DNA of 64,000 nucleotides, taken from contig BPQB01000055.1 in NCBI GenBank assembly GCA_019973155.2, forward strand, positions 124,001 through 188,000, read 5' to 3'. Under the pieces are notes generated by a model. It had not been told where the DNA came from, searched no databases, and saw only the letters and a list, made by a program, of their open reading frames with translations. Shown here one piece after another: positions 53,068-62,716 of the stretch. The position numbers and the translations under genes were made by a program. This stretch comes from Phanerochaete sordida (lineage: Eukaryota > Basidiomycota > Agaricomycetes > Polyporales > Phanerochaetaceae). The number at the start of each line of letters is the position of its first letter. The first letter of the stretch is position 1.

Positions 53068-54738
53068 ATCCGCCCCCGCCGTCTCGTTCCACGTTCTCTC
53101 CTCCCGCCGTCCGCCGCGCGCGTCGCTGGCACCGGTTTCCATCTGCATGCATCTTCTGGGCCGGACGGACTGCTCGGTCATATTTACTGTCGTATACCAG
53201 GGTCTAGTCGCTATCGCACACCTCCGCTAATGCCAGGCCGCGCACCGCCACGGCGCGCCGCGTGCGCTGCCGCCGCGGTTCGCGCTGCTGTACAGTCCAC
53301 GCTATGTATTTTCGTGCGTTCCTGACGCGCCTTCTCCGGGAACTTACGCCGCCCTGTCGGACGCGGTGCCAGCCGCCGCGCGCGAAATAGGGTCCGAGCG
53401 GCGCACGCAGCGCAAAATGGCAGGTGTAGTGGTGCGCCTGTCCGCAGGTGCCCCGGCGGGCGGCCGCGTGTGGGGCGCGGGCAGGCCGTGCCTGGGCTCG
53501 CTGCAAGGAGTGGGGGTCAGCTGGACGCGCGACGCACCGCGGCAGCGCTGCTGTGAGAGAAGGGTCGCGGTCTGGGTCCCAGAAATCGCGAACACGCGTT
53601 ATCCGTCAGCTTTTAGTGTGCTCGTTAGTGGCGAGAACTAGAAGCGTCAACGTTCGCTGAATGGCTAGGGGGAAATGCCTCGCATGAACTGGACGTACGC
53701 TGATAGAACCTGCACGCCCATTGGACCCTTGTAGGCTGTTGCTGAACGTGCGCTTGCATCTGCGAGGGAAGGCTTCGCTTCGAGGAGAACCTTGTTCGAT
53801 GCGACTATCGCTTCCTTGTCCTGGGACACAGAGTAGATGATATGCAGCGTAAATTCGCATGACGCAGTGAACAGTCAAGAAGATTTCTACCTACCAGAGG
53901 TTTCCATGGGAGAAGCTATCATCGGTGACAGGCCCACCGGGAAGCGACGTTAATCATACAAAATATTTTCGAGCGGATCACGAAGAGATGACCGTGGGTT
54001 CGGTGGGAGTCCACGTTTCCGCGAGACCTGTGCGCGCCGACGGCGAGACGGACTTCTGATAAGCGTTAGCAGGTGGTACGAGCAGCGCAGTCGAGGTGGC
54101 GCTATCCTGAAAAGCAGCCCAGGAGGTGTATTATCGCGTGTCACATGAGATAAACGTGGCCTTACCAGCGGCGGGCTGGAGTGCAGCTGGCAGCGGTGGT
54201 GGCAGTCGGAAGCAAACCCCGACGCCACCAAGGTCATTGCCTTTTTAAGCTCTTCCCGATTGGCTAGGAGAAGGCCAGCCAAACAGAGATTGGCGCTTCC
54301 TGGCAGACGCCGAGCATATTTTCATCTGCGAATTTAGGCTTTTCCTCCACCGACATATCCTCTATCCTTTCGAGTGACGGGGAGCCTAGCGGGAGCACCG
54401 GCGACCATTATATCACGCTGAAAATATGGCAGACAAAGGGGCAAAATCAAGGCCAACATCACTCAGTCGGACCATAGCAGCCGCGACGACGTCTACGACG
54501 CAGTGGCCGCGAATCCCCATCGCGCGGACCTTTAGTGGGTGCTGGAAAAATAGCGAGAGCTTCTATCTGACCATGTAGGAGGCACGAGAGGCCAGCATTA
54601 CGAACCTTCTTAAATTGCGACGAGCAGCGGTAAAGTACATCTTATTTGAACGCGCAGGCTTACATCTAGCAGAAGACAAGTACGAGATATCGACGCAAGA
54701 TTCAGACGCCACTTCAGCTGAACGACTCAGACGACACT
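53068..54738. other. Intergenic stretch, no gene seen
   Basis: 3' flanks of two convergent genes. Short frames only. A direct repeat of CACTTCAGCTGAACGA at 54711 and 54735 overlaps the stop of the rhodanese gene: the last codons of that gene are duplicated 24 bp further on. Confidence 0.5.
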
Positions 54739-55857
54739 TCAGCTGAACGAATACTCCTCCGGCGGCAACCCCGTCGCGAGCACCTCCACCTCCGCCGGCA
54801 AGCCCGCCTCGCGCCACGCCTTATACCCGCCCACGATATCCGTCGCGCTCAACAGCCCCAAATCCCGCAGACTCGCCGCCGCGAGCGAGCTCGTGTACCC
54901 CTCCGAGCAGAACACGATCACGCGCAGGTCGTACCGGTCCGCGACCGGCAGCCGTGCGTCGGAGCGCGGGTCGAAGCGCCACTCGAGCACGTTCCGCTCG
55001 ACGACGAGCGCGCCGCCGAGCGCGCCCTCTTCCTGCCGTTGGGCAGCCGGCCGGATGTCGACGAGCACCGCCGGCGCCGCGCTCGCGGCCTCCGTGAGCT
55101 CCGCGTACGCCGCCTGCGGCGTCAGCCGTTCGAGCCGCGCGCGTTCCAAGGCCAGGCGCGCGGCGATGCCGACGCTGCCTGGCGGCGGCAGCAGCGGGTC
55201 GACGGGCGCGCGCGCGGCCTTGCGCACGACGTCCCAGAGCGCGTCCTCGTCGAACGGGCGCGCGCCGAGCTCGGCGACCTGCGCCAGCCAGCGGCGCCCG
55301 TCGGGCGACGCGCGCGCGCCGGGCGCGATGCGCGCGGTGAGCTTCGCGCACGCGAGCGCCGCGGCGCGCGCGAGGAGGTGCGGGTCGCTGGCACAGAGGA
55401 GGAGCGGCGCGGGGGCGGCGGCGCGCGGGGCCGCGCCGAGCGCGAAGAGGTGCTGCGATGTGAGGAGGCGCGCGCGCAGCTTGTCGGCGATGCGCCGGAG
55501 GAAGGCGGGGTCGGGCGACGCGGCGAGCGTGAGGACGACGCCGACGCGCGTGCCGTCGACGGCGGCGCCGCGCGTGAGCGCGCGCACGGCGATGCTCTCT
55601 GCGACCTGGTCGCGCACGGCGTCGAGCGAGAGGCCTGTGCCGGCGCGCGGAGAGGCGGTGCTCGAGGCGGAGCGTGTCGGCGTGCGCGCGCCGGAGGAGG
55701 AGCTGGAGGGCGCGGGGCTCTGCGCGAGCGCGGCGGGTGACGCGGTGAAGGGCTCGTCGAGGACCGCGCGGCGCGGGAGGACCTCGCCGTAGCTGAGCGA
55801 GGACGAGCCCGCCGAGACACGTTCGTCCCGGCCGCTGTCGGTGTCGGACATGATCAT
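54739..55857 (-). CDS. Rhodanese-domain protein
   Basis: One exon, 372 residues, no intron, unusually GC-rich third positions. Residues 1-75 are Ser/Pro/Thr-rich and likely disordered. Residues ~78-215 form an Ala/Leu-rich domain (GVVLTLAASPDPAFLRRIAD, PLLLCASDPHLLARAAALAC, GRRWLAQVAELG) that I cannot name; it weakly recalls DHHA1-type folds. Residues ~245-360 are a rhodanese domain: VLVDIRPAAQRQEEGALGGA, VVERNVLEWRFDP and the active loop FCSEGYTSSLAAASLRDLGL with the catalytic Cys at 317, then DIVGGYKAWREAGLP. The family transfers sulfur as a Cys persulfide. The domain closely resembles, from memory, rhodaneses of actinobacteria (IRP...R..G...GA..IERNVLEWR, CSEGYTSSLAA), so old transfer from bacteria is possible. 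Confidence 0.8.
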   Translation of the reverse strand: MIMSDTDSGRDERVSAGSSSLSYGEVLPRRAVLDEPFTASPAALAQSPAPSSSSSGARTPTRSASSTASPRAGTGLSLDAVRDQVAESIAVRALTRGAAVDGTRVGVVLTLAASPDPAFLRRIADKLRARLLTSQHLFALGAAPRAAAPAPLLLCASDPHLLARAAALACAKLTARIAPGARASPDGRRWLAQVAELGARPFDEDALWDVVRKAARAPVDPLLPPPGSVGIAARLALERARLERLTPQAAYAELTEAASAAPAVLVDIRPAAQRQEEGALGGALVVERNVLEWRFDPRSDARLPVADRYDLRVIVFCSEGYTSSLAAASLRDLGLLSATDIVGGYKAWREAGLPAEVEVLATGLPPEEYSFS

Positions 55858-56474
55858 GGTCGATGCGGCGTAGTCTGCGCTTGATTGTCAGGTCTGGCCG
55901 TTGGTTTACGTGTGGAGACGAATAGCGTACCGGTGAGATGGCGGTTTGGCTCAACGCCGATAGGGCGAGCCACTGGGCTGTGCGATGCGACGATCTGAAG
56001 TACGCCTTGTGGAACTGCGACGATAGACTAGTCTGCCGCCACTTTGCAACGTCTAGCCCTATCGGAGGCGAATCTACTGGCGGAGGTCGAGTGCAACCTC
56101 CTGAAACGCTCAGCCCGGTGATAGCGCGCGGTAGTGGCGTGCTCGGTGTTTCTCACGAGGGCGGTATGCGGCGATTATTCCTCGAATCAACGACGGCACC
56201 GTGCCTGCTTTCTGGGCTCGACTGTGACACCGAAAATCTCGGAGGTAGCTCTACCAGAAGTCTAGAACTCACACAAGAAGCAGTTGAGCGGATATTGCAA
56301 GGCACATGATAAGTTGGATTCGTCGCAAAAGCGTGCAGGTAGCGATTGATTATGCCATGGTTTACATAGGGCGCATGGTGTGTAGCGTATGGGGGTATCA
56401 TAGACAGCAGTTCAGAGCATTAGAGCGAGTCGTGGAGGTCATGAGGTGTCGTGATGGTGCGGGTGGCTAGCGGC
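55858..56474. other. Intergenic stretch with one unsupported small frame
   Basis: A 123-codon + strand frame (55938-56309) starts 80 bp from the rhodanese gene start. It has no known motif. An inverted pair, CCGATAGGGC at about 55958 and GCCCTATCGG at about 56057, lies in it. I do not call it a gene. Confidence 0.35.
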
Positions 56475-56817
56475 TTAGTACGTCGCCGCCGTTGATCCAT
56501 ACCCGCGACGCCCTCCTCCGAAGCGATATCTGTGGGTGCCCGTGCGACGTCTGCGTCCGCCGAAGCAGTTGCAGCAGAGGATGTCGAGGATGACGTCGAT
56601 GATGGTGACGATGACCTGGAAGGCGAGTCAGACGTTGAGCTGCAAGGAAATGCGGGAGTGTACGCACCGTTACAATCGCAGAGATGATGGTCATGATGAC
56701 GTTCGCGATGGCGGAAATGACAGCGTTGATGCCGCCGCCGATAGCAGAGACGATGGAGCCCTGCGAGGGGGGTCAGCGCGCCGCAGACGGGCAGGTCGCT
56801 GCAGGTCGACTCACCAT
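56475..56817 (-). CDS. 78-residue hydrophobic peptide with a start-codon-only first exon
   Basis: Exons 56817-56815 (just ATG), 56760-56668 and 56615-56475; introns of 54 nt (GTGAGT...GCAG) and 52 nt (GTGCGT...CCAG); stop TAA. The protein begins MGSIVSAIGGGINAVISAIA, continues NVIMTIISAIVTVIVTIIDV and ILDILCCNCFGG, and ends in a basic tail (RRRRTGTHRYRFGGGRRGYG, then STAATY). So there is a ~45-residue Ile/Val/Ala helix with small residues, a CCNC cluster that could be acylated or bind metal, and an Arg/Gly tail: a likely membrane or membrane-surface peptide. I recall similar short peptides predicted in many agaricomycetes, function unknown. A TATATAA box lies at 56929-56935 on the same strand. 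Open frames alone would miss it because no exon exceeds 47 codons. Confidence 0.8.
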
Positions 56818-56928
56818 TGTGGTTCGTGGGTGTGTGGAGGTATCTAGACGGGTGGTGTTGGGTATACGGAGTGGTTGTATGCGTGTGGGTGGCTGAATTC
56901 TGGAGGAGTGGGCAGGCACCCGCGCGCG

Positions 56929-56935
56929 TTATATA
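56929..56935 (-). promoter_or_regulatory. TATA box (TATATAA) of the 78-residue peptide gene
   Basis: TATATAA on the - strand, 112 bp before ATG 56817, in otherwise GC-rich sequence. Confidence 0.6.
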
Positions 56936-57105
56936 GGCCCCTCGGGGCTATGACGTCGGCTGTGAAAAGCGGAGAGGCACAGGGCTCTGGGCGATGATGA
57001 GGAGCGTGTCATCCTGGAGAGTGCTCGACAGGTGGCGAAGCTTCCACCCAGCGCCGCGTTGTGGCACCGTCAGTGGAGCGGACAAGAGAAAGTGTGGAGT
57101 GGGAA

Positions 57106-57115
57106 GACGCGCGTC
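57106..57115 (+). promoter_or_regulatory. Conserved GACGCGCGTC box before an F-box gene
   Basis: Perfect 10-bp palindrome, followed by GGGAGGGGCACGTGGGAC (which includes the E-box CACGTG), 173 bp before ATG 57279. Same box at 10002-10011 (reverse strand); variants GACACGCGTC at 58791 and GACGCGCGGC at 62531. Confidence 0.5.
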
Positions 57116-57163
57116 GGGAGGGGCACGTGGGACGGTGCCGCGTGCGCTCGATAACCGCCGGCC

Positions 57164-57183
57164 GTTGAACGTTGAACGTTGAA
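57164..57183. repeat. Short tandem repeat, 7-bp unit
   Basis: Nearly three units of GTTGAAC just before the F-box pseudogene start. Confidence 0.7.
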
Positions 57184-57278
57184 CTCTATCTATGTTACTT
57201 ACCCCCAGCACAACGAAGGTAAGGCACACTCCATATTTGCTGCTTCCTTCCGCTAATTATCGGGCGTGAAACAGAGTA

Positions 57279-58502
57279 ATGTGCAGCCTTCCGCTAGAGC
57301 TGCAAGAGCATATCCTAGATAGCCTGCGGGGCGACCGACGCGCGCTCGTCCGCTGCGCCTTGGTCTGCAGGCCATGGAACCGGAGAGCACAGTACAACCT
57401 CCTCCACACCATACGTCTCGACTGGTACGAGAGAGCACGTACTCTCGTCCTTCTTGACGCGCTACAGGGGTCCCACGACGTCGTGCACGACCTCACAATC
57501 TCGGACAAGGCAGGCCTCGAGCCCGACGAATTCGTGACGCTCTTGGAAGCCTTGGGGAACCTCGAGGTGGACCCTCTCCATTCGCGCCCCCAGCGCTATG
57601 TCAGGAGTGCTTCCATATCTTGTTTCCCTTACCGACGACGCCGAGACCGGCGAGCAGCTCCTCCTCGCCATAGCGAACATGGAAAAGCTCCGCATCCTGG
57701 ATTTCACGGTGTCTTACGGCGGGCTCTACTCCTGGATGCCCGGCGCAGGGTCGCAGCCCGCCAGCGACGTGCTCGGTCGCGGTCTACGCCGGCTGCGCGC
57801 CCTCCACGGCGACCTGTTTCCGGCGCCGCGCATGCACAGGCTCTGGGGTGCCGTCACCGCGGCGAAGGCGCAGGCGGGCGCGGTCCCGCTCACGCGCTTC
57901 GGGACGTCGGTGGCGCGGAACGGGTTTGCGCCCCCCGCGCGCTTCCTCGAGGCCTCGGGCGCGCCGCTCGAGACGCTCCAACTGGACCTCCGCGTGAACT
58001 CGTCCCGGCGCGAAGACAACACGGTCGCTGGTACGCCCGCCGCGCCATCGCGCACCGCTCGCGCTGACACATCTTCTCTGCGTCTCCAGCGTTCCACGCG
58101 AGCCGGCTCTCGCTGGCCGCGTGCCCGCGCCTGCGCTCGCTCACGGTGCATCTCGACGCGCCGTGGCGCGGCAGCGTCGACAACCTCCCCGTCTGTGCCG
58201 CGCTCCTATGCACGGCGCCTCCGACCTCCGCCCTCGCGCACATCGCCATCATCGTCGAGAACCTCCGCGCGTTCTCCGCCGCGGTGCACGGCGTCCCAGA
58301 AGCACTCGGCGCGCTGGACGCACGCATGGCCGCGCTGCCGCGGCTGCGGCGCGTGGACTGGAAGCTGGTCTCGAGGATGTCGCGCGCAGGCCCGGAAGAC
58401 GACATCACGGACCCGCTCGTCGACGGGCTCAGGCAGTGCTTGCCGCTCCTCGCGCTGCGCGAGGGCGTCGAGGTGACGTGGACTATGCGGAATCGACGGT
58501 GA
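57279..58502 (+). pseudogene. F-box gene, B type, with a 4-nt insertion
   Basis: Exon 1 57279-58030, intron 58031-58089 (GTACGC...CCAG), exon 2 58090-58502. The F-box MCSLPLELQEHILDSLRGDR, CALVCRPWNRRAQYNLLH is intact, followed by TLVLLDALQGSHDVVHDL and DEFVTLLEALGNLEV. Then GAGGTGGACCCTCTCC replaces the GAGGTCCTCTCC of relatives: four extra bases at about 57569-57574 shift the frame. Exon 1 measures 752 nt, exactly 748 plus 4. After the insertion the family frame is open again to the end (GVLPYLVSLTDDAETGEQLL, PRMHRLWGAVTAAKAQAGAV, VPEALGALDARMAALPRLRR, VEVTWTMRNRR). Only one lesion in a long clean frame: either a very young pseudogene or an assembly error. If the bases are wrong the product would be a 386-residue F-box protein. 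Confidence 0.8.
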
Positions 58503-58790
58503 GATGGTGGAGAGAAGGCAGGTGTGGGTGTGTGCATCTTGCGCTCGAGCGTCGCGGCGGAGCGGTGAGTACTAGTACCCACCTGCTCGCGTGGTATCCC
58601 TCTTCTCGCCCACGCGGTGCCCAGGCCGCGTCCGCGAATCGCTGCGAAGGCCATCCTAACGGTCGCCTTTGAGCACGCCGACGCTCCAGGGCGAGTACAG
58701 CGTTGTGAAGTCTACAGTGAATGCGGCGCTGTGATACATTCATGGAGTGGGCAAAAGTGTGTGAGAGATGAGTTGGGACAGCCCGCTTCA

Positions 58791-58800
58791 GACACGCGTC
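58791..58800 (+). promoter_or_regulatory. GACACGCGTC box before F-box gene 58957
   Basis: Variant of the palindromic box, containing ACGCGT, followed by GGGAG, 166 bp before the ATG. Confidence 0.4.
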
Positions 58801-58956
58801 GGGAGAAGACCGAGATAGGAAGGCGCGCTGAACGCTCAGCGCTCCGCCTGGAGGCTGGAACGAGGCACTACGTCGCCAACCGCCACCATGAGGTTTGTCC
58901 AACACGCTTTATACCTTTTTTCGCCTCCTGCTAATCCTCGAGCATGGAACAGGACA

Positions 58957-60158
58957 ATGTTCAATCTTCCCCCAGAGCTGCGAGACCATGTCCTTGACTG
59001 CCTGCGGGGTAATCGACGAGCTCTCTTTCGCTGCGCCTTAGTCTGCAAGCCATGGTACCACAGAGCTCAGCGCAACCTGTTTCACACCATACATTTCGAC
59101 TGGTGCCATCGGGCACGCACTCTCAGCCTCCTCGAAGCGCTACAGGGGTCCCATGCACTTGTTCACGAGCTGACGATCTCGTTCAGTCACACTATGGAAC
59201 CCGACGAGTACGTGACGCTTGTGGAAACCCTAGAGAACCTTGAAGTCCTCTCCTTCTACGCCCCTACCGCGATGTCGGAGCTGTCATTGTCCATTGATGC
59301 CCTCTTCGGCAACGCGACCGACGAACGGCTCCTCTCCGCCATTGCGAACAAAGCGAAGCTCCGCATCCTCAATTTCACGCTGTACGACGGCGACCTGTGC
59401 GCCTGGGTGCCCAGCGCAGAGGCGCAGCCCGCGGGCGCCGTGCTCGGCCAGAGCCTGCGCCAGCTGCACGCGCTCGACGGCGACCTGTTCCCGGCGCCGC
59501 GCATGCACCGGCTCTGGGCCGCCGTCACCGCGGCGAAGGCGCAGGCGGGCGCCGTCCCGCTCACGCGCTTCGGAACGTCGGTCGCGCGGAACGGCGTCTT
59601 GCCGCTCGCGCGCCTTCTCGATGCCTCGGGCGCGCAGCTGCTGACACTCCGGCTGGACTTCCGTGCGGACCCGTCCTGGCGCGTGCAGGACACCGCCGAT
59701 GCGGGTATGCCCGCAGCTCTCGTTCACACCACGTCGGCTGATATACCTCTACACCTCCAGTATCCCCCTCGAGCGCGCTCTCGCTCTTCCCGTGCGCCCG
59801 CCTGCGCAACCTCAAAGTCCATCTGTCGGGCCCCTCGGCAGACAGCCACGCGGGCCTCCCCGTCTTCGCGGCGCTCCTCCTCACCGTCCCGCCCTCCCTC
59901 TCGTACCTCAGGATAACCATCGACAGCCTCGCCGCGGACGCCTTCACGGTGCCTGGCTTTCGACACGCGATGGCCGTGCTGGACGCGCGCATGGCGCGCC
60001 TGCCGCAGCTGCGGCGCGTCGACGTGCGGCTGGTGCCGGGCGAGCGGCGCACACTGCCGCGCGCCGCCGCGTATCGGCTCGCCGACGCGCTTGGGCGGTG
60101 CCTCGCGAGGTGTGTGCGGCGCGAGGGGCTGCGCGTGACGTGGCGTGTGCTGAGGTGA
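58957..60158 (+). CDS. F-box protein with leucine-rich C-terminal part (intact, C type)
   Basis: Exons 58957-59704 (748 nt) and 59761-60158, intron 56 nt (GTATGC...CCAG), 381 residues. The F-box is MFNLPPELRDHVLDCLRGNR, CALVCKPWYHRAQRNLFH; then TLSLLEALQGSHALVHEL, DEYVTLVETLENLEVLSFYA, TDERLLSAIANKAKLRILNF, AVLGQSLRQLHALDGDLFPA, RMHRLWAAVTAAKAQAGAVP and, in exon 2, PCARLRNLKVHLSG and ARMARLPQLRRVDVRLVPGE, ending VRREGLRVTWRVLR. An upstream in-frame ATG (58888) would add 23 residues, but paralogues start at MFxLP. It is expected to act as a substrate adaptor of an SCF ubiquitin ligase; the target is unknown. It is the parent type of the fragments at 42430-43122. Confidence 0.87.
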
Positions 60159-61123
60159 GGGGGTGGCTGGGGATGGGGGGCGTATGGACGTCAGTGAGAG
60201 TGTCATGTTTTCGACCATGGGACGGCTACTGTGAGAGGGCGTTCGTTGCTCGCGTTTACTCCTATATCTGACTTCGAGAAACAGGGGATGCATTGACATG
60301 AGACCGCGCCTGTCCCCAAGGCGGACCAGTGGGTCAGCGCGTTTGCGCCCAAAAAACAGAAACGCTCGCACGACTCCGAATCCTGGAGCCTTCAGGCTCT
60401 CATTTTCGGCCTGCTAGGCACCGGTGGCCGTGCGAACTCATGGTCGACCTGGAAAGTCCCTCAAAGAAATGCAGGTTTACACTCCCCCTTGTTTCTTCCA
60501 GCGACGAACGGTCACCGGCGCAAGCACGCTCTTCGTCGCGGTCCTGCCCTTGGCGTCAGTCGAACCTACCATCTCCGCAGACCGATCCACCTACCCAGAG
60601 CGGCTTCAAGGCCCCCGCGTCACTGCTGCGGTGGAGAAGTTAGAGGGCATCTTGACGAGCCGCCCTGCGTTGTGGCGCGTTGGCTGCACCTCGCAAGAGT
60701 GATGGGAGGCGCAGAAGGCACGCGTCGTGGAAAGAAGTATTTCGTTTGTCCGCATCCTACGCGCTAGCCTCGTATCGCCAAACGAGCCGATGTCGAGGAG
60801 GAGTCGGACGCACCGTGGCTTCCTGCAGTTTGGCCCATGTCAATTGTTGCTGGGAACGATCTGGGAATATTATCCCTGTCGTTGCATGCCGCTGGAATTT
60901 AGCACAGGCGCATCCGCAGGATATCTTTACTGCATGGTATAGCGGTACCTCCCCTGCTCGCTGCGAGCATCACGTGAAATGACTTCGTCTCCACCGTGAC
61001 ATCCGAGAAAGGAAAGCGCATTAATTGGGCATGGCAGCTGGCCGCTGAACTCTGTTTTTGTCACATACCACTATGGCGACAGCGTGAGTCGCTTGCTTTG
61101 CTTCCACTTGTATCCGGTCTCAA
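60159..61123. other. Stretch between F-box genes; no gene supported
   Basis: Frames of at most 109 codons. One at 60424-60702 (+) has protein-like composition (TYPERLQGPRVTAAVEKLEG) but no family likeness and no splice continuation that I could see. Confidence 0.4.
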
Positions 61124-62365
61124 ATGCGATCTAGTGCTTCACGCACGGTCCCGACAGAGCTGGAAGGCCATATGCTCGACTATATGCGGGGCAATCGACG
61201 AGCCCTGGTTAATTGCTCCTTGGTATGCAAGTCGTGGCACAAGAGGGCGCGCGAGAATCTGTTCCACACCATACACATTGACTGGACCGACAGACGGCGC
61301 ACGATGCTCCTCCTCGCGGCGCTGAAAAACGCATATATGCTGGTCCGCGAGCTGACGATTTCGGACGCGGCAGGGCTCAAGCCCGAAGAACTCCTCGAGC
61401 TCTTGGAATCGCTTGACAATCTCGAGCTGCTTTCCGTCGACGCGCACGCGCAGCGCATGGGCGCGCTACAGCTCATAATCTGCATCACGACCTACGTTGA
61501 CCTCGGAGAACGGCTCCTCGCTGCGATCGCGCGCATGGGCTGCCTGCACACTATCGAGTTTTCCTCGCATGGCTCGCTAAGCGGCTGGATGCCTCTCGAG
61601 AACGACCCAGTACCCGGCGCTCTACCCGCTTGCAGACTCCGCCGTCTCCAGGTACTCGACGGCGACGTTTTTCCCCCGTCGCAGACGTACAGGTTCTGGG
61701 AGGCGCTCACAGCAGAGAAGGCGAATGACGACGCGGCCCCGCTGTTGCACCTGAGCACGACGATGGCGAGGAACGGATTTGGACCGCTCGCGCGCTTCCT
61801 TGAATCCTCCGGCACGCAGCTGCAGAGCCTTCGCTTGGACATACGCATGGTGCCTTTGTGGCAGGAGGGCACCCTCCACGGTAAGTGCATACCTCTCTCA
61901 TGCACCCGCGCTTGCCGTTACTTAGCCAGAAGTTTAGCATTCCACACGAGCGGATTCTCCCTCTCCGTCTGCAAGCACCTTCGCACGCTCACCCTCCTTC
62001 TGGACGCGCCACACCCGCAAGACACGCACAACATCGCCATCTGCGCGGCGCTCCTCGCCACGGCGGCGGCCGACGTGCCGCTCGAGCACGTCGAGCTCGC
62101 GGTCTATCACCTCCACTGCGCGACCTTCGATTCGCCGCACACCGCAGACATGTTTGACGTGCTGGACAGTACGCTAGAGAATCTCCCGCACCTGAAGAGC
62201 GTGGAGTGGCATCTGAACCACGTCGAGCCGCCTGGCATTCCCCACATGCGGCAGTCGCTCATTCACGTCGTTCGGCAGCGCATCCCACTGCTGGCGCGGA
62301 GGAAAGGGGTCGATTTGACGTGGAGAGTGGCGCGGATGATGGGCCGGGCGAGTAGTAATATTTGA
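61124..62365 (+). CDS. F-box protein with leucine-rich C-terminal part (intact, A type)
   Basis: Exons 61124-61880 and 61938-62365, intron 61881-61937 (GTAAGT...TTTAG), 394 residues when spliced. The F-box is degenerate at the start (TVPTELEGHMLDYMRGNRRA) and then normal (CSLVCKSWHKRARENLFH). Landmarks: TMLLLAALKNAYMLVREL, EELLELLESLDNLELLSVDA, DLGERLLAAIARM, GSLSGWMP, MARNGFGPLARFLESS and, after the intron, AFHTSGFSLSVCKHLRTLTL and VPLEHVELAVYHL. The intron is 57 nt and has no stop, so an unspliced reading of 413 residues is also open. The intron position, one base into the Ala codon before FH, is the same as in all paralogues, so splicing is the likely state. Parent type of the relics behind HET copies 1 and 2. 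Confidence 0.85.
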   Translation: MRSSASRTVPTELEGHMLDYMRGNRRALVNCSLVCKSWHKRARENLFHTIHIDWTDRRRTMLLLAALKNAYMLVRELTISDAAGLKPEELLELLESLDNLELLSVDAHAQRMGALQLIICITTYVDLGERLLAAIARMGCLHTIEFSSHGSLSGWMPLENDPVPGALPACRLRRLQVLDGDVFPPSQTYRFWEALTAEKANDDAAPLLHLSTTMARNGFGPLARFLESSGTQLQSLRLDIRMVPLWQEGTLHGKCIPLSCTRACRYLARSLAFHTSGFSLSVCKHLRTLTLLLDAPHPQDTHNIAICAALLATAAADVPLEHVELAVYHLHCATFDSPHTADMFDVLDSTLENLPHLKSVEWHLNHVEPPGIPHMRQSLIHVVRQRIPLLARRKGVDLTWRVARMMGRASSNI

Positions 62366-62530
62366 CGGGAAGAGAAGAAATACGAAGAGTAGTTCGCGTG
62401 TGATCTTGTGTCTCAATATTCATAGGCAAATTGCCGAGCACTGGTCGTTGTGACGCTCTCGTCGCACACGCGCAGGAAGAAGGGGCAGTCGAGGACTGTA
62501 GTTGGCCGAAGCGAAGCCCATCTGCTCTTA

Positions 62531-62540
62531 GACGCGCGGC
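62531..62540 (+). promoter_or_regulatory. GACGCGCGGC box before F-box gene 62717
   Basis: Near-match of the palindromic box with GGG and a downstream AGGGGCACGTCG as in the 57279 upstream region; 186 bp before ATG. Confidence 0.35.
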
Positions 62541-62716
62541 GGGATTCAGGAGGGGCACGTCGAGCGCCGCGGCATCTGCGAAGACGCGTTGGAAGAAGCG
62601 CGGGCCGTAAAACCCGTTCCGACGCTATCCACTTGCCATCCACCACCACGAACAGGGTACGGGACATTTTCCGCCTTTGATTTCTTTCCGCTGATTCCGA
62701 TGAATACAGTAGAGCT

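Noticed and set aside
52363..53181. 272-codon Arg/Val-rich frame on the - strand
   Set aside because: Mirror of the low-complexity coding exon of the MED25-like gene; composition follows GC bias.
54821..55954. 377-codon Arg/Ala-rich frame overlapping the rhodanese gene
   Set aside because: Shadow frame; the other frame has the rhodanese motifs and catalytic Cys.
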